Assembly: GCA_965198495.1 (NCBI GenBank)
Contig: CBDAPL010000001.1
Coordinates: 1,116,001-1,180,000, forward strand
DNA from: RH-AL1 sp965198495
Lineage (GTDB): Bacteria; Pseudomonadota; Alphaproteobacteria; Rhizobiales; Beijerinckiaceae
Length of the DNA stretch: 64,000 bases
Direction of reading: 5' to 3'
This document shows positions 9,021 to 18,072 of this stretch, one piece after another (positions within the stretch are counted from its first letter, which is position 1; each line of letters starts with the position of its first letter). The notes beneath the pieces are model-generated. The model saw only the letters and a list, made by a program, of their open reading frames with translations, was not told where the DNA came from and ran no database searches. A program made the position numbers and the translations under genes.

Positions 9021-9240
9021 TCAGCCTTCCTTCATGGCATCGGATGCGACCTTCACGAGCGGCGAGAAGACGTATTCGATGATGCGTCGGCATCCGGTTT
9101 AGAATCCGGCGGTGACGGCCATGCCGGCGCCGAGCGGGCTGGCGGCGCCGTCGACGGGGAAGGTGCGGCTCATGGGGCGCATGGTGACGGGAAGACGAGC
9201 TACTGGGTGCGCTGGGCGCCGGCCTAGATGCACACCGTGG
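9021..9240 (-). pseudogene. Remnant of a type I secretion HlyD-family adaptor
   Basis: Reading the minus strand, the last codons before a stop at 9021 encode IIEYVFSPLVKVASDAMKEG, the typical C-terminus of HlyD/PrtE-type adaptors of type I secretion. Just upstream, in another frame, lies PMSRTFPVDGAASPLGAGMA, matching the family's 'VDG...L.PGMAVTAEI' segment. At least one frameshift separates them, and nothing of the N-terminal three quarters is visible. No ABC exporter gene is adjacent. This is decayed DNA, not a working gene, and it is unrelated to the intact EmrA part of the neighbouring fusion. Confidence 0.7.
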
Positions 9241-9350
9241 CGCCCGCGCCAAGCGCCATTCCGCTTCGGCCAGCATTTCTCCGCGGTTTGTTCCAACCCC
9301 AACTTGAGCTTGGCTTGGCGTCGACTAGTCCTCCGATAAACGCTAGCGGT

Positions 9351-10184
9351 CTACTTGGACCCTTCGGACGCTGTCTCGGCCGTCGGCGGTGCTGTAGGCG
9401 TGGTTGCCGGACCCGGCGCAGTGCCCGGCGGGACGTTGCCTGCTGGCCTCTGGTTTGCCTGTTCCTGAGCCTTGTTCGAGGTCTCCTCGGCATCAGACAG
9501 GATTTTGACCACACGCGCCTGCGCGGCCTTGAGGTCCTCGGCGCTCATCGGCGGGCCCGCGGCCGCCTCGGCCATCCCGCTCAACGGCCCTTCCAGCGCA
9601 ACGGTCTTGTTGCTTCTGGTGCTGATCATGACGTCGACGTCCTTCGCCTTCATCATGGTGTCGAAGACAGCGTCGCTGATCATGACGTCGCCGTAGCAGC
9701 CGGTCAGTCCACATTGAGAATACGTACCGAGGTAGGCTTCGGTACCACCGAGCGTGATGGCGAAACCAGGCCTGAGTTGAAGGTTCAGCGGCAGCAGCAC
9801 GACGACCTGATGCGTTCCGTTGATTGAGTAAAGGCTGGTCGAGAGTTCAAGGTTCGTCGCCACCTTGGGGGCCGCGGCGAAGCCGACGTGCAAGATGCAC
9901 TGGCTGCCGTCGGCGCCGGCGCATTGCTTGACCCAGCCGAGTTCCGAGCGGATCAACGGCAGCTTGACGCTTTGGCCGAGCGCGAGCGCCGTCCCGGCCT
10001 GGATCGTCGCCGCGGCGGTCGCGTCCGGCGAGGGCTGGGCCGGGGAGGGCTGGGCCGGCGGCGCTTTGACGGCCTGCTCGGCTTTCTTGCCGGCGGCCGC
10101 GGCAGGATCTGACGCGGAAATCGTGGCGGCGACGGCGGACGCCGCGACGGCAGCGGCGAAGGTGATCGAACGCGAAGCTGTCAT
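9351..10184 (-). CDS. Invasion-associated locus B (IalB) family protein
   Basis: A 277-residue periplasmic protein with an alanine-rich signal peptide (about residues 1-32). The central 150 residues match the IalB family: a basic residue-poor beta-rich domain with paired cysteines in GADGSQCILH and YSQCGLTGCYG, and the ending MKAKDVDVMISTRSNKTVALEGPLSG that typically closes the fold. Before and after this domain are low-complexity Pro/Ala/Thr stretches (APPAQPSPAQPSP; PGTAPGPATTPTAPPTAETA), likely spacers. The family was named for Bartonella erythrocyte invasion but is widespread in free-living alphaproteobacteria, where its role is unclear. The gene stands alone between a HlyD remnant and a large repeat protein. 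Confidence 0.8.
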   Translation of the reverse strand: MTASRSITFAAAVAASAVAATISASDPAAAAGKKAEQAVKAPPAQPSPAQPSPDATAAATIQAGTALALGQSVKLPLIRSELGWVKQCAGADGSQCILHVGFAAAPKVATNLELSTSLYSINGTHQVVVLLPLNLQLRPGFAITLGGTEAYLGTYSQCGLTGCYGDVMISDAVFDTMMKAKDVDVMISTRSNKTVALEGPLSGMAEAAAGPPMSAEDLKAAQARVVKILSDAEETSNKAQEQANQRPAGNVPPGTAPGPATTPTAPPTAETASEGSK

Positions 10185-10341
10185 AAGGAAGACTCTAGCT
10201 ATGATGATGGGACCGGGTTGGCGGCGCGGGCTGAGGGTGCATGAGCCTCTAAGCAGGCTTGCGTGGGTCGTCCACGCTTCGCCTGCTCATGCCCGTGTTT
10301 TGGTTCGAAGCTTCATTGGGCACGTCGCAAGCGCTCCCGCT

Positions 10342-12336
10342 CTAGATGCCTTGCAGGAAGCCAACGTCCGCTAAGATGGAGGTTGCCCCGGCAATCCCGC
10401 CGGCACCCCCCGCACCTCCCGCGAGGCCAAGCCCGAGCCCCAGGCCCGTGGTCGTCATCGCACCCGGCAGAACAAGGCCGGGCACGAGGATGGCGGCCAC
10501 CGGCAGGGTCGCGAGACCGATGACAACCCCAACCCCGGCCGACTCAATGATTCTAAGAACTGGCGGCGTGTTGTATGGATCCATCGCCATGCAGCCCATA
10601 CTGATCATGCCGCTATGGCATATCGGATCCGTCTTCGGCTTTGGCGGCGGCGGCGTATACTGGACCACAATCGGCTCGAATTGCGGCGGCGGATGAAGAG
10701 CGCCCCATGCCGCGGCCTGCGCCGGAGACGCCGTCGCGGCATTGTACGTCTGAGGGCTCGCCTGGTACTGCGCCGTATATTTTTCATAGAGCACGACCGT
10801 CGCCAAGGCGGCATCGGTCTTGCTCGTCGCCGGATTGTTGGCGACCGCCTGGAGCGTCGCCGGATCGAGCACCGAATAGGCCGCGGTGGCCTTTCCGGCA
10901 TATTGATTCACGCTGATGAGGTTGGTCAGGATCGCGTAATCGGGATCGGTCGGCTTGCGCGTCGCCAAAGTCGCCTGCAATTGCGACAGGGGTTCCTGCG
11001 CGTAGGTGTTCATCATCGCGTTCTGGATATCGCTCGTCGTCGCACCCGGCAACAAGCTCCCTTTTGGCACCATCACCGTGGTGCCTCCATTCGGATTGGA
11101 CACGAGTGTGAAAGGAGATCCGGGCGGCGTCACAGCGATCAGGGGCGTCGTCGCCGGCTGCACGACGGTCGGCTTCGGCACCGAGCTCATCGGATCGACC
11201 GGGTTCGACACCGATGGCAGCTGAATCGTTGAAGTGGGCAGGAAAACGATGGGCGGCATCGAAACGACTGTCGTGACCGGCGAAGGCGTCACACTCGACG
11301 ATACCGGGAGAATATTCGGCGTTGGGCCTGCCGGCGGTCCACCGACGACGATCCCGCCCGCGCTCGATGATGCAACCTTGGTCGGCGTCGCGCTTGGCGC
11401 GCCAGACTTGCCTAGGGTAGTTCCGCCCGGCGTCGCTACTGCCCCCCCACTGCCGGCGAGCGTTCCCGTCGACGTCATCGCGGTGGGCGGCAACGGCTTA
11501 AGTCCACCCAGCCCCGCACCGGTTACGGGACGCGGAGCGGCGGAGACTGTCTTGTCGGTCAGCGAGACGACTGGGGACGGGCCCAAAGCCTCCGGCTCGC
11601 TCCGCGTCGACGCGATCAAGCCGCCGATCAACGCGCCGGAGGCGACAGCTCCAAGTTTCTGGCCGAGAGTCGCCGGGATGGTCGCCCCTTGAGGCGTCGC
11701 TCCGAGCTTCGTGCCGATCGTTTGGGTCTCACCGTTCTTGAGGGCTCCGGAGCTACTGATCTTGGGGCCCGGCTTCACGTCGACCTCCCCGCCGGCGATC
11801 GGCTTGCCGCGACCATTGGCGAGAACACCATTGCCGGTCCGGCCCGCCGGGGTCGAGGTGCCAACAGAGGTTTTGGAGCCTTCAGTCTTGGAGCCTTCAG
11901 TCTTGGAGCCTTCAGTCTTGGAGCCGGTCGTCTTCGAGCCAGGGACTTTTGTGCCAGCAGTCTTGGAGCCGCCAGTCTTGGAGCCTTCAGTCTTGGAGCC
12001 AGCAGTCTTGGAGCCTTCAGTCTTGGAGCCAGCAGTCTTGGAGCCGGCAGTCTTAGACTCGGGAGTTTTCGAGGCGGAGACCTTGCCCGTTCCGGACCGG
12101 CCAGCCGCTGAGGTGCTTCCGGTCTTAGCGGCGGTGCCACCCACCTTGGCCGGCGCGGGTTTCGCCATCGTCGAGGGTTTCGCTGTCGTCAAGGGTTTCG
12201 GGATGCTGACGGCGGGCGCCGGCAACTTCGGCGGGCTCGCAGGCATGAGCGGCGGCGCGCCGAACGCCACGGATGTCGAGACAAGAGACGCTGTGACGAT
12301 CAGGCTGACGCTGGAAAGTAGGGATGACGTTCTCAT
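10342..12336 (-). CDS. Large secreted protein with SKTxG pentapeptide repeats
   Basis: A 664-residue protein of unknown function. Residues 1-27 form a Sec signal (MRTSSLLSSVSLIVTASLVS... AFG). Residues 30-88 are Pro/Lys/Ala rich, and 89-158 consist of 14 near-perfect SKTxG units. A long Gly/Ser/Thr/Pro-rich section follows, a predicted ordered region around 430-560 (LSQLQATLATRKPTDPDYAI, ISVNQYAGKATAAYSVLDPA), and a hydrophobic glycine-rich C-terminus (GLGLGLAGGAGGAGGIAGA) that could insert in a membrane. Start ATG 12336 follows AAGGATCC. It resembles cell-surface or cell-wall-spanning proteins in composition, but no family is recognised. The reading frame is intact across the repeat, which supports its being expressed. 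Confidence 0.6.
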   Translation of the reverse strand: MRTSSLLSSVSLIVTASLVSTSVAFGAPPLMPASPPKLPAPAVSIPKPLTTAKPSTMAKPAPAKVGGTAAKTGSTSAAGRSGTGKVSASKTPESKTAGSKTAGSKTEGSKTAGSKTEGSKTGGSKTAGTKVPGSKTTGSKTEGSKTEGSKTEGSKTSVGTSTPAGRTGNGVLANGRGKPIAGGEVDVKPGPKISSSGALKNGETQTIGTKLGATPQGATIPATLGQKLGAVASGALIGGLIASTRSEPEALGPSPVVSLTDKTVSAAPRPVTGAGLGGLKPLPPTAMTSTGTLAGSGGAVATPGGTTLGKSGAPSATPTKVASSSAGGIVVGGPPAGPTPNILPVSSSVTPSPVTTVVSMPPIVFLPTSTIQLPSVSNPVDPMSSVPKPTVVQPATTPLIAVTPPGSPFTLVSNPNGGTTVMVPKGSLLPGATTSDIQNAMMNTYAQEPLSQLQATLATRKPTDPDYAILTNLISVNQYAGKATAAYSVLDPATLQAVANNPATSKTDAALATVVLYEKYTAQYQASPQTYNAATASPAQAAAWGALHPPPQFEPIVVQYTPPPPKPKTDPICHSGMISMGCMAMDPYNTPPVLRIIESAGVGVVIGLATLPVAAILVPGLVLPGAMTTTGLGLGLGLAGGAGGAGGIAGATSILADVGFLQGI
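11863..12072 (-). repeat. 15-bp tandem repeat encoding 14 SKTxG units
   Basis: Fourteen in-frame units of 15 bp (consensus on the minus strand TCCAAGACTGNNGGC) encode SKTxG with x mostly E or A; single units vary to TKVPG, SKTTG and SKTPE. The length is a multiple of three, so copy-number change would alter protein length without breaking the frame. Confidence 0.85.
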
Positions 12337-12890
12337 TCCAAGGATCCTTCATGTCGCCGACACGACCGCCGAGCGCGAGATTAAGAGAACGGACCGACGT
12401 CTTCAATGCCGAGCGTTCACCGCGCACTGTTTAGAAACTCAAGCTTGGGAGGCTGATCATTCGACTGGTCCCCATGTATCAGGACGCCTCGCGAGAAGAC
12501 CTGATCTACCGCCGCCGGACAAGTATTTCTAGACCGAAGACGAGACGGTCCGCAATAGACGAAAAAATCCCATAGCTTTGCCCGAGCGTCCCAAGTGCTA
12601 ATCGGGGCGATTACCGCTTCGCATCAAATCCGAATTGCGCGATGGATGATGATCGCAGGCATATAGTGGCCGGCTACACAGTGACGGCTTGTCGGCTTCG
12701 CTCTCGCGAGGTTGGCGTTCTGTCGGCTTTCTCGACTTCGAGCAGACGGCGCTTCCGTTCGGGACGGCGCTGTCATGATAAGCGCAAAAGGACGATTTTG
12801 GGCCGACGTCGTCCTGGAAAACGGCAGGTCGCCACCGCCACTCACCCTACCGCTGCCACTCACGCCGTCAGCAAGACTTGTCGGACAAAT
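12337..12890. other. Intergenic region, no gene seen
   Basis: About 550 bases upstream of the repeat protein and downstream of zwf, both on the minus strand. Short frames exist on both strands but none shows family resemblance or codon bias like the neighbours. It should contain the promoter of the repeat-protein gene. Confidence 0.55.
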
Positions 12891-14366
12891 CTATCCGCTT
12901 CCCGGCGTCGCATGAGCGTGCGGCGCCCGCCAGGTCCTCTCGAATGGCAAACGCCAGGCATGAGGCGCGACGAGCTGGTGGATAGATTTCGGTCCCCACG
13001 AGGCGGGAGCATAGAGGCGAACAGGAGGCGGTGCCTCGAGAAGCGGAGCCGAAACCTGCCATAGTCTCTCAATGCCATCCGCCGTCGTGAAGAGCGTATG
13101 GTCGCCGCGCATGGCATCCAGAATCAGCCGCTCGTAGGCTTCAAGAACGTCGCTTATCAAACCTGTATCGTTCATGGCGAACTGCATACTCAGCTTGTCG
13201 AGTCGCATCCCTGGACCAGGACGCTTGCCATAAAACGACAGCGAAAGCTTCGACGCGTCGGCCAAGTCGAAGGTCAGATGGTCGGGTCCTTGCGCGCCGA
13301 CGCCGGAGCCGGCCGGAAACATGCTCTTAGGCGGCTCGCGGAAGGCGATGGAGATGATCCGTTGCCCCTCGGCAAGGCACTTGCCAGTGCGCAGAAAGAA
13401 CGGCACGCCGGCCCAGCGCCAATTATCGATGGAGCACTTCAAGGCGATGAAGGTCTCGGTGTCAGACTCGGGATCGATGCCCGCCTCAGCGCGGTAGCCT
13501 GTATACTGACCGCGCACCACGTTGGCCGGATCGATCGGCAGCATGGACCTGAACACCTTGTTCTTCTCCTCGCTGATGGACGTCGGCTCAAGCGCGGTAG
13601 GCGGCTCCATCGCCATGAAAGCCAGGATCTGAAAAAGGTGGGTCACCACCATGTCGCGGTAGGCGCCTGTGGCCTCGTAGAAGCCAGCCCTACTGCCGAG
13701 CCCGAGGGTCTCGGGCACGTCGATTTGCACGTGATCAATGAAGTTTCGATTCCAGATCGGTTCGAACAGTCCGTTGGCGAAACGAAAAGCCAAGATGTTC
13801 TGCGCCGGCTCCTTGCCGAGGAAATGATCGATCCGGAAGATCTGCTCCTCCGAGAAAATCTCGTGCAACTTGGCATTGAGTGAAACGGCGCTCGCGAGAT
13901 CCGTCCCAAACGGCTTTTCCATGATGATCGAGGAGCGTGCGACGAGGTCGGCGTCCGCAAGGAGACGCACCGCGGACAGGGCCGCGTTGGGTGGCACACT
14001 CAGGTAGTGGACGCGCTGCGCCTCACCGCCCAAAGCGCGCTCGGCCTTCTCGACGGCCGTCCTCAAGGCATCCGCGCCCGCCGCGATAGGTACGTAATCC
14101 AAGGTCTCCGCGAAGGCGCCCCAGCGATCCTCGTCTATCGCTCGCGCCGAAAATTTGGCGATCGCTTCGCGCGCGAAAGCACGGAAGCCGTCGCCATCGA
14201 TGTCGTCGAGGGAGAGGCCTACGATATGGCAGCCTGGAATGAAGCCGGCGGTCGAGAGGTGGAAGAGGCCCGGCAACAGCTTGCGCTGCGAAAGATCACC
14301 GGTCGCGCCCACGAGAACCACGACCTGCGGTTGCTTGGGACCCACCCCTACCGCGATCCGTCTCAC
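12891..14366 (-). CDS. zwf: Glucose-6-phosphate 1-dehydrogenase
   Basis: A 491-residue glucose-6-phosphate dehydrogenase, of normal family length. It oxidises glucose 6-phosphate to 6-phosphogluconolactone with NAD(P)+, feeding the Entner-Doudoroff and pentose phosphate pathways in the cytosol. The nucleotide-binding GATGDLSQRK lies at residues 20-29, the conserved EKPFG at 150-154, and the active-site signature RIDHFLGKE at 178-186 with the catalytic His. The start is GTG 14366, preceded by GGAAGAAG. The usual partners pgl and edd are not in the window, so this may be a second copy. The next gene upstream on the same strand is cysC, about 330 bases away. Confidence 0.93.
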   Translation of the reverse strand: MRRIAVGVGPKQPQVVVLVGATGDLSQRKLLPGLFHLSTAGFIPGCHIVGLSLDDIDGDGFRAFAREAIAKFSARAIDEDRWGAFAETLDYVPIAAGADALRTAVEKAERALGGEAQRVHYLSVPPNAALSAVRLLADADLVARSSIIMEKPFGTDLASAVSLNAKLHEIFSEEQIFRIDHFLGKEPAQNILAFRFANGLFEPIWNRNFIDHVQIDVPETLGLGSRAGFYEATGAYRDMVVTHLFQILAFMAMEPPTALEPTSISEEKNKVFRSMLPIDPANVVRGQYTGYRAEAGIDPESDTETFIALKCSIDNWRWAGVPFFLRTGKCLAEGQRIISIAFREPPKSMFPAGSGVGAQGPDHLTFDLADASKLSLSFYGKRPGPGMRLDKLSMQFAMNDTGLISDVLEAYERLILDAMRGDHTLFTTADGIERLWQVSAPLLEAPPPVRLYAPASWGPKSIHQLVAPHAWRLPFERTWRAPHAHATPGSG

Positions 14367-14700
14367 TCGGCTTCTTCCTTAAGATGATCTCGGTTGGATC
14401 CTGGCGGATGGATCTATCAAACAATCCGCCGACTCTTAAACACTAACATAGACGCGTCGGAACCGCGAGGAAGCCGAGTTTGCCCACGGTGTTCCTGCTA
14501 CTTTCGATGTCACCAGCGCTGCCTTGACGACAAAGTTCAACTTGGATGGGCAGTGTCTCCAGGCGAAACACGACATCCCTTCGTTCGACGCAGTCAAGGT
14601 AAGCGGCTACAGCTTTCAGGTGACAACGTCGTGAAATGCCTTCCGTGGTCGCTACGCTCCCGGTTTCCGCGAACTTCGCCCCGAAATCGATTTGCTCGGC
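14367..14700. other. Intergenic region between cysC and zwf, no gene seen
   Basis: About 330 bases separating the end of the cysDNC operon from zwf on the same strand. No gene, RNA or clear terminator hairpin was recognised; the zwf promoter should lie here. Confidence 0.5.
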
Positions 14701-15243
14701 TCAAATAGTCCGTACATTGTCGAACGGGTCGAGCAAACCGCGTTTCTGCAGGACCTCCATCACGACGGCGACCGCGTGCTCTATCGTCTCTCCGTCGCGC
14801 CCAACGACCAGGTCGGGGTGGATTGGCGCCTCGTAGGGTTGATCGACACCGGTGAAGTCTTTGATCTCCCCGACGATGGCACGGCGGTAGAGCCCCTTAG
14901 GATCGCGCTCCACGCAGGTGGCGAGCGGTGTGTCGACGAAGACTTCGAAGAATTCGGCTTCCAGCATCGTGGCGCGCGCCATCGCCCGCTCGGCCCGAAG
15001 CGGCGAGACGAACGAGCAGAGCACGACGAGCCCGGCATCCGTCATCAGGCGGGCGACTTCCGCGACGCGGCGGATGTTTTCGGTCCGGTCGGCGGAAGAG
15101 AAGCCAAGATCCTTGGTCAGGCCGAGACGCAGGTTGTCGCCGTCGAGCATCGCCGTGTGCACGCCGGCGCGGTTGAGGCGCGCCTCGACTTGATTGGCAA
15201 TCGTTGACTTGCCGGCGCTGGGCAGCCCGGTCAACCACACCAC
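14701..15243 (-). CDS. cysC: Adenylylsulfate (APS) kinase
   Basis: A 180-residue APS kinase that phosphorylates adenosine 5'-phosphosulfate to PAPS, the sulfate donor of sulfotransferases. Walker A is GLPSAGKST at about residues 6-14; DGDNLRLGLTKDLGFS and FVSPLRAERAMAR are the conserved substrate and lid regions. The only start available is GTG at 15243, inside the end of cysN and in another frame, and it leaves almost no residues before the P-loop. In CysNC/NodQ proteins the kinase continues directly from the CysN part. One base added in the G-run at the junction would restore that fusion, so this gene is probably the C-terminal half of an ancestral CysNC. Confidence 0.9.
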   Translation of the reverse strand: MVWLTGLPSAGKSTIANQVEARLNRAGVHTAMLDGDNLRLGLTKDLGFSSADRTENIRRVAEVARLMTDAGLVVLCSFVSPLRAERAMARATMLEAEFFEVFVDTPLATCVERDPKGLYRRAIVGEIKDFTGVDQPYEAPIHPDLVVGRDGETIEHAVAVVMEVLQKRGLLDPFDNVRTI

Positions 15244-16640
15244 CCCGGCCGGTGACCCTTCAGCCGCGCGCGGTCGGCGCGCGTCACCATGAAATCCTGA
15301 GGGTAGACGTTGCTCGCCGCGCGCAGCCCGCGCACGACCATTCCGGCGGCCATCGTCTCATTGCTGATACGATCGATCAGGATCAGGCCGCCCGTCGTCC
15401 GATCTAGAACATAGGGATCGAAGGCGATCGGCGCGGTCGTGGCGATCGTCGCGAGGCCGACCTCATTCAGTTGCAAAGTCGCGGCCGGCTCGGCGCAGGC
15501 GGTCGCAATGTCGAAGCGATGTTCGAGCGCGACGACTGTCGCCGGCACGGTGCGCGCGCCGATTTTGAGCAGGTAGCCAAACGCCAGCCGCAGCGGTTCG
15601 TCGCTCATCCAAACCAACCGAGCGCTGAAGCGGTCGGCGACCTCGGGTCGAGCATCGGGCTTGGCCAGCACGTCGCCGCGCGCGACGTCGATAGCTCGAT
15701 CCAACGTCAGGGTGACCGCGTCACCGGCGACGGCTCGCTCACTATCGCCATCGGGCGCGAGGATGCGGGCGATAACAGCACTTCGTCCGGTTTCAGCGAC
15801 GACGATTTCGTCGCCTGTCGCCACGTGACCTGAACTTACGGTGCCAGCAATGCCGCGGAAGTCGTCGTGGGAACGGTTGATCCATTGGACCGGCATGCGG
15901 AAAGGCCGCGTGGAGCGGTTATCGACGATGTCAACGCTCTCAAGATGCTCGACGAGGCTCGGTCCCTCGTACCAGGGCATCTTGGTACTCGGGGCGGATA
16001 TGTTGTCACCGTAGCGGGCCGAGAGCGGGATCGCCGTGACGTCGTGGAACTCCAACGCGCGCGCGAAGCCTTGAAACGCCGTTAAGATGGCTTCGAAGAC
16101 CCGCCGATCGTGGCCGACCAGATCGATCTTGTTCACTGCCAGCACGACGTGATGGATGCCGAGCATGGACGCGATGATGGCGTGGCGACGCGTTTGCGAC
16201 AGCAGGCCTTTGCGCGCGTCGACGAGCAGCACGGCGAGATCGGCGTTGGAGGCGCCGGTCGCCATGTTGCGGGTGTACTGCTCATGGCCGGGCGCATCGA
16301 TCGCCACGAAGGAGCGGCTCGGCGTCCGGAAGTAACGGTAGGCGACGTCGATCGTGATGCCCTGTTCGCGCTCGGCGTCGAGACCGTCGACCAACAGCGC
16401 GAAGTCGATCGCCCCGTCCGCGGTCTCTGGCCTGGCAGACGCATGCCTCGCCGTGTCGCGCCGCAGCGCCGTCATCTGGTCGTCCGGCACGACGCCCTGT
16501 TCGTGCAGCAAGCGCCCCATGAGCGTCGACTTGCCATCATCGACAGAGCCGCAGGTGAGGAAGCGAAGCGCCGGACGCTCGGCTTCGGGTTGCGTTCGCG
16601 GCGAGGCGCGGTCGGCAACGCCAGCAGCAACCGCGCCCAT
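15231..16640 (-). CDS. cysN: Sulfate adenylyltransferase, GTPase subunit
   Basis: A 469-residue EF-Tu-like GTPase that drives ATP-sulfurylase activity of CysD, making APS from sulfate and ATP. The G1 loop GSVDDGKST, the G3 loop DAPGHEQYTRNM and the G4 motif NKID are all visible in the first 170 residues, followed by two beta-barrel domains. The ATG overlaps the cysD stop (TGATG), indicating coupling. The C-terminus RADRARLKGHRP is the point at which CysNC proteins pass into the kinase domain; here the frame ends after GWCG because of a one-base frame change, and cysC continues in the next frame. Confidence 0.92.
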   Translation of the reverse strand: MGAVAAGVADRASPRTQPEAERPALRFLTCGSVDDGKSTLMGRLLHEQGVVPDDQMTALRRDTARHASARPETADGAIDFALLVDGLDAEREQGITIDVAYRYFRTPSRSFVAIDAPGHEQYTRNMATGASNADLAVLLVDARKGLLSQTRRHAIIASMLGIHHVVLAVNKIDLVGHDRRVFEAILTAFQGFARALEFHDVTAIPLSARYGDNISAPSTKMPWYEGPSLVEHLESVDIVDNRSTRPFRMPVQWINRSHDDFRGIAGTVSSGHVATGDEIVVAETGRSAVIARILAPDGDSERAVAGDAVTLTLDRAIDVARGDVLAKPDARPEVADRFSARLVWMSDEPLRLAFGYLLKIGARTVPATVVALEHRFDIATACAEPAATLQLNEVGLATIATTAPIAFDPYVLDRTTGGLILIDRISNETMAAGMVVRGLRAASNVYPQDFMVTRADRARLKGHRPGWCG

Positions 16641-17575
16641 CAGAAGTAGCCCTCGCGCTTCTTCATCTCCATCGTTCCAGCATCATCGTTATCGATCAGA
16701 CGCCCCTCGCGTTCCGAGAGTCGCGATGCGCGCAACTCCGCGATGACCGCTTCGATATCGACGGCCTGCGAGCGCACGGCGCCCGTCAGGGGATAGCATC
16801 CCAAGGTCCGGAAGCGGATCATCTCCATGCCGGGCGCCTCGCCGGGTAGGAGCGGCAGCCTTTCGTCATCGACCATGATCAGGGCACCGGAGCGCGTTAC
16901 GACCGGGCGCGGCGCGGCGAAGTAGAGAGGCACGACGTCGATCTGTTCCGCGGCGATGTAGGTCCACACGTCGAGCTCGGTCCAGTTCGACAGCGGGAAC
17001 ACCCGCATCGACTCCCCCGGCCGAAGGCGCGTATTGAACAGCCGCCAAAGCTCCGGCCGCTGGTTGCGAGGATCCCAGGCGTGAGCGGCGGAGCGGTGCG
17101 AGAAGATGCGTTCCTTGGCGCGGCTCTTCTCCTCGTCACGTCTCGCGCCGCCGATCGCCGCGTCGTAGCCGCCCGCCTCGAGCGCCTGACGCAATCCCTC
17201 CGTCTTCATGATTTGCGTGTGGACGAGCGAGCCTGACGCGATCGGCGAAACGCCACGACGCAGGCCGTCCTCGTTGACATGGACGATCAGTTGCATGCCG
17301 GCTCGACGGGCGGCGGCATCACGAAACGCGATCATCGCCTTGAACTTCCACGTCGTATCGACATGCAGCAGAGGGAACGGCGGCTTTGCGGGAGAGAAAG
17401 CCTTGAGCGCGAGGTGAAGCATCACGCTCGAGTCTTTTCCGACCGAGTAGAGCATCACGGGCCGGCGGAACTCGGCCGCGACCTCCCTCATGACGTGGAT
17501 CGCTTCCGCTTCCAGGTTGCGAAGAGGAGCCGGCAACGATCTCGTTTGCTCTCTAACCTTGCCTGAAGCGGTCAT
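16640..17575 (-). CDS. cysD: Sulfate adenylyltransferase, small subunit
   Basis: A 311-residue ATP-PP-loop enzyme, the catalytic subunit of ATP sulfurylase. The PP-loop is SVGKDSSVMLHL; RRDEEKSRAKERIFS and the C-terminal GCYPLTGAVRSQA are family hallmarks, and the protein ends in KKREGYF as CysD proteins do. I placed the start at ATG 17575 because the conserved part starts shortly after; upstream in-frame starts to 17626 add unconserved residues. It is first in a cysD-cysN-cysC operon and divergent from a sulfotransferase-like gene. No cysH, cysI or cysJ is present here, which fits PAPS production for sulfation rather than for reduction. Confidence 0.93.
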   Translation of the reverse strand: MTASGKVREQTRSLPAPLRNLEAEAIHVMREVAAEFRRPVMLYSVGKDSSVMLHLALKAFSPAKPPFPLLHVDTTWKFKAMIAFRDAAARRAGMQLIVHVNEDGLRRGVSPIASGSLVHTQIMKTEGLRQALEAGGYDAAIGGARRDEEKSRAKERIFSHRSAAHAWDPRNQRPELWRLFNTRLRPGESMRVFPLSNWTELDVWTYIAAEQIDVVPLYFAAPRPVVTRSGALIMVDDERLPLLPGEAPGMEMIRFRTLGCYPLTGAVRSQAVDIEAVIAELRASRLSEREGRLIDNDDAGTMEMKKREGYF

Positions 17576-18072
17576 ATGGCCTTTGTGCGACATACACTGT
17601 CGACTGCATACGTCAGATCGGACCATGACGGCAAGCCATGTGGGCAGCTATCGCGGGCTGCACGTCGCGTCGCTTCCGGCATTGTGCGGCGCTTGATTGT
17701 CAGGCGGCTGGACTTAGCACCGCGATACAAGGTGAACGCGGCATCGATGCCGCTGAAACCTTTTTCCTGCACGCCAGCCTCGCTAACTCTTCTGCCGCCG
17801 GAGAATGTAGGACGTCAGGTGCCGTAGATGCCGCGCGCCTCGCAGACTTAGCCACCTAATGCTGCGGATAACTCTATTCTATCTCTTTGTGGTGTTCCAT
17901 AAAAATTGCTTGACTTCATCCCCACTTCATCGGCGATTTAACAGACGCTCAGCGCTACCCGAAGCTTTATCGCGCCGCCTTGGTATGTCTGGATGACTTT
18001 AGATAGACCAGGCAACAGGCTGCGCGCGGTGCTTTGTGGTTTTACCTCCGGGTTCATGAAGGAGATCGATCG
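17576..18072. other. Divergent promoter region of the sulfation island
   Basis: About 500 bases between divergent cysD and the first sulfotransferase-like gene. It becomes AT-richer from about 17,870. I saw no gene. Promoters for both directions must lie here; a TTGACT box at about 17,910 is a possible -35 for the rightward gene. Confidence 0.5.
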
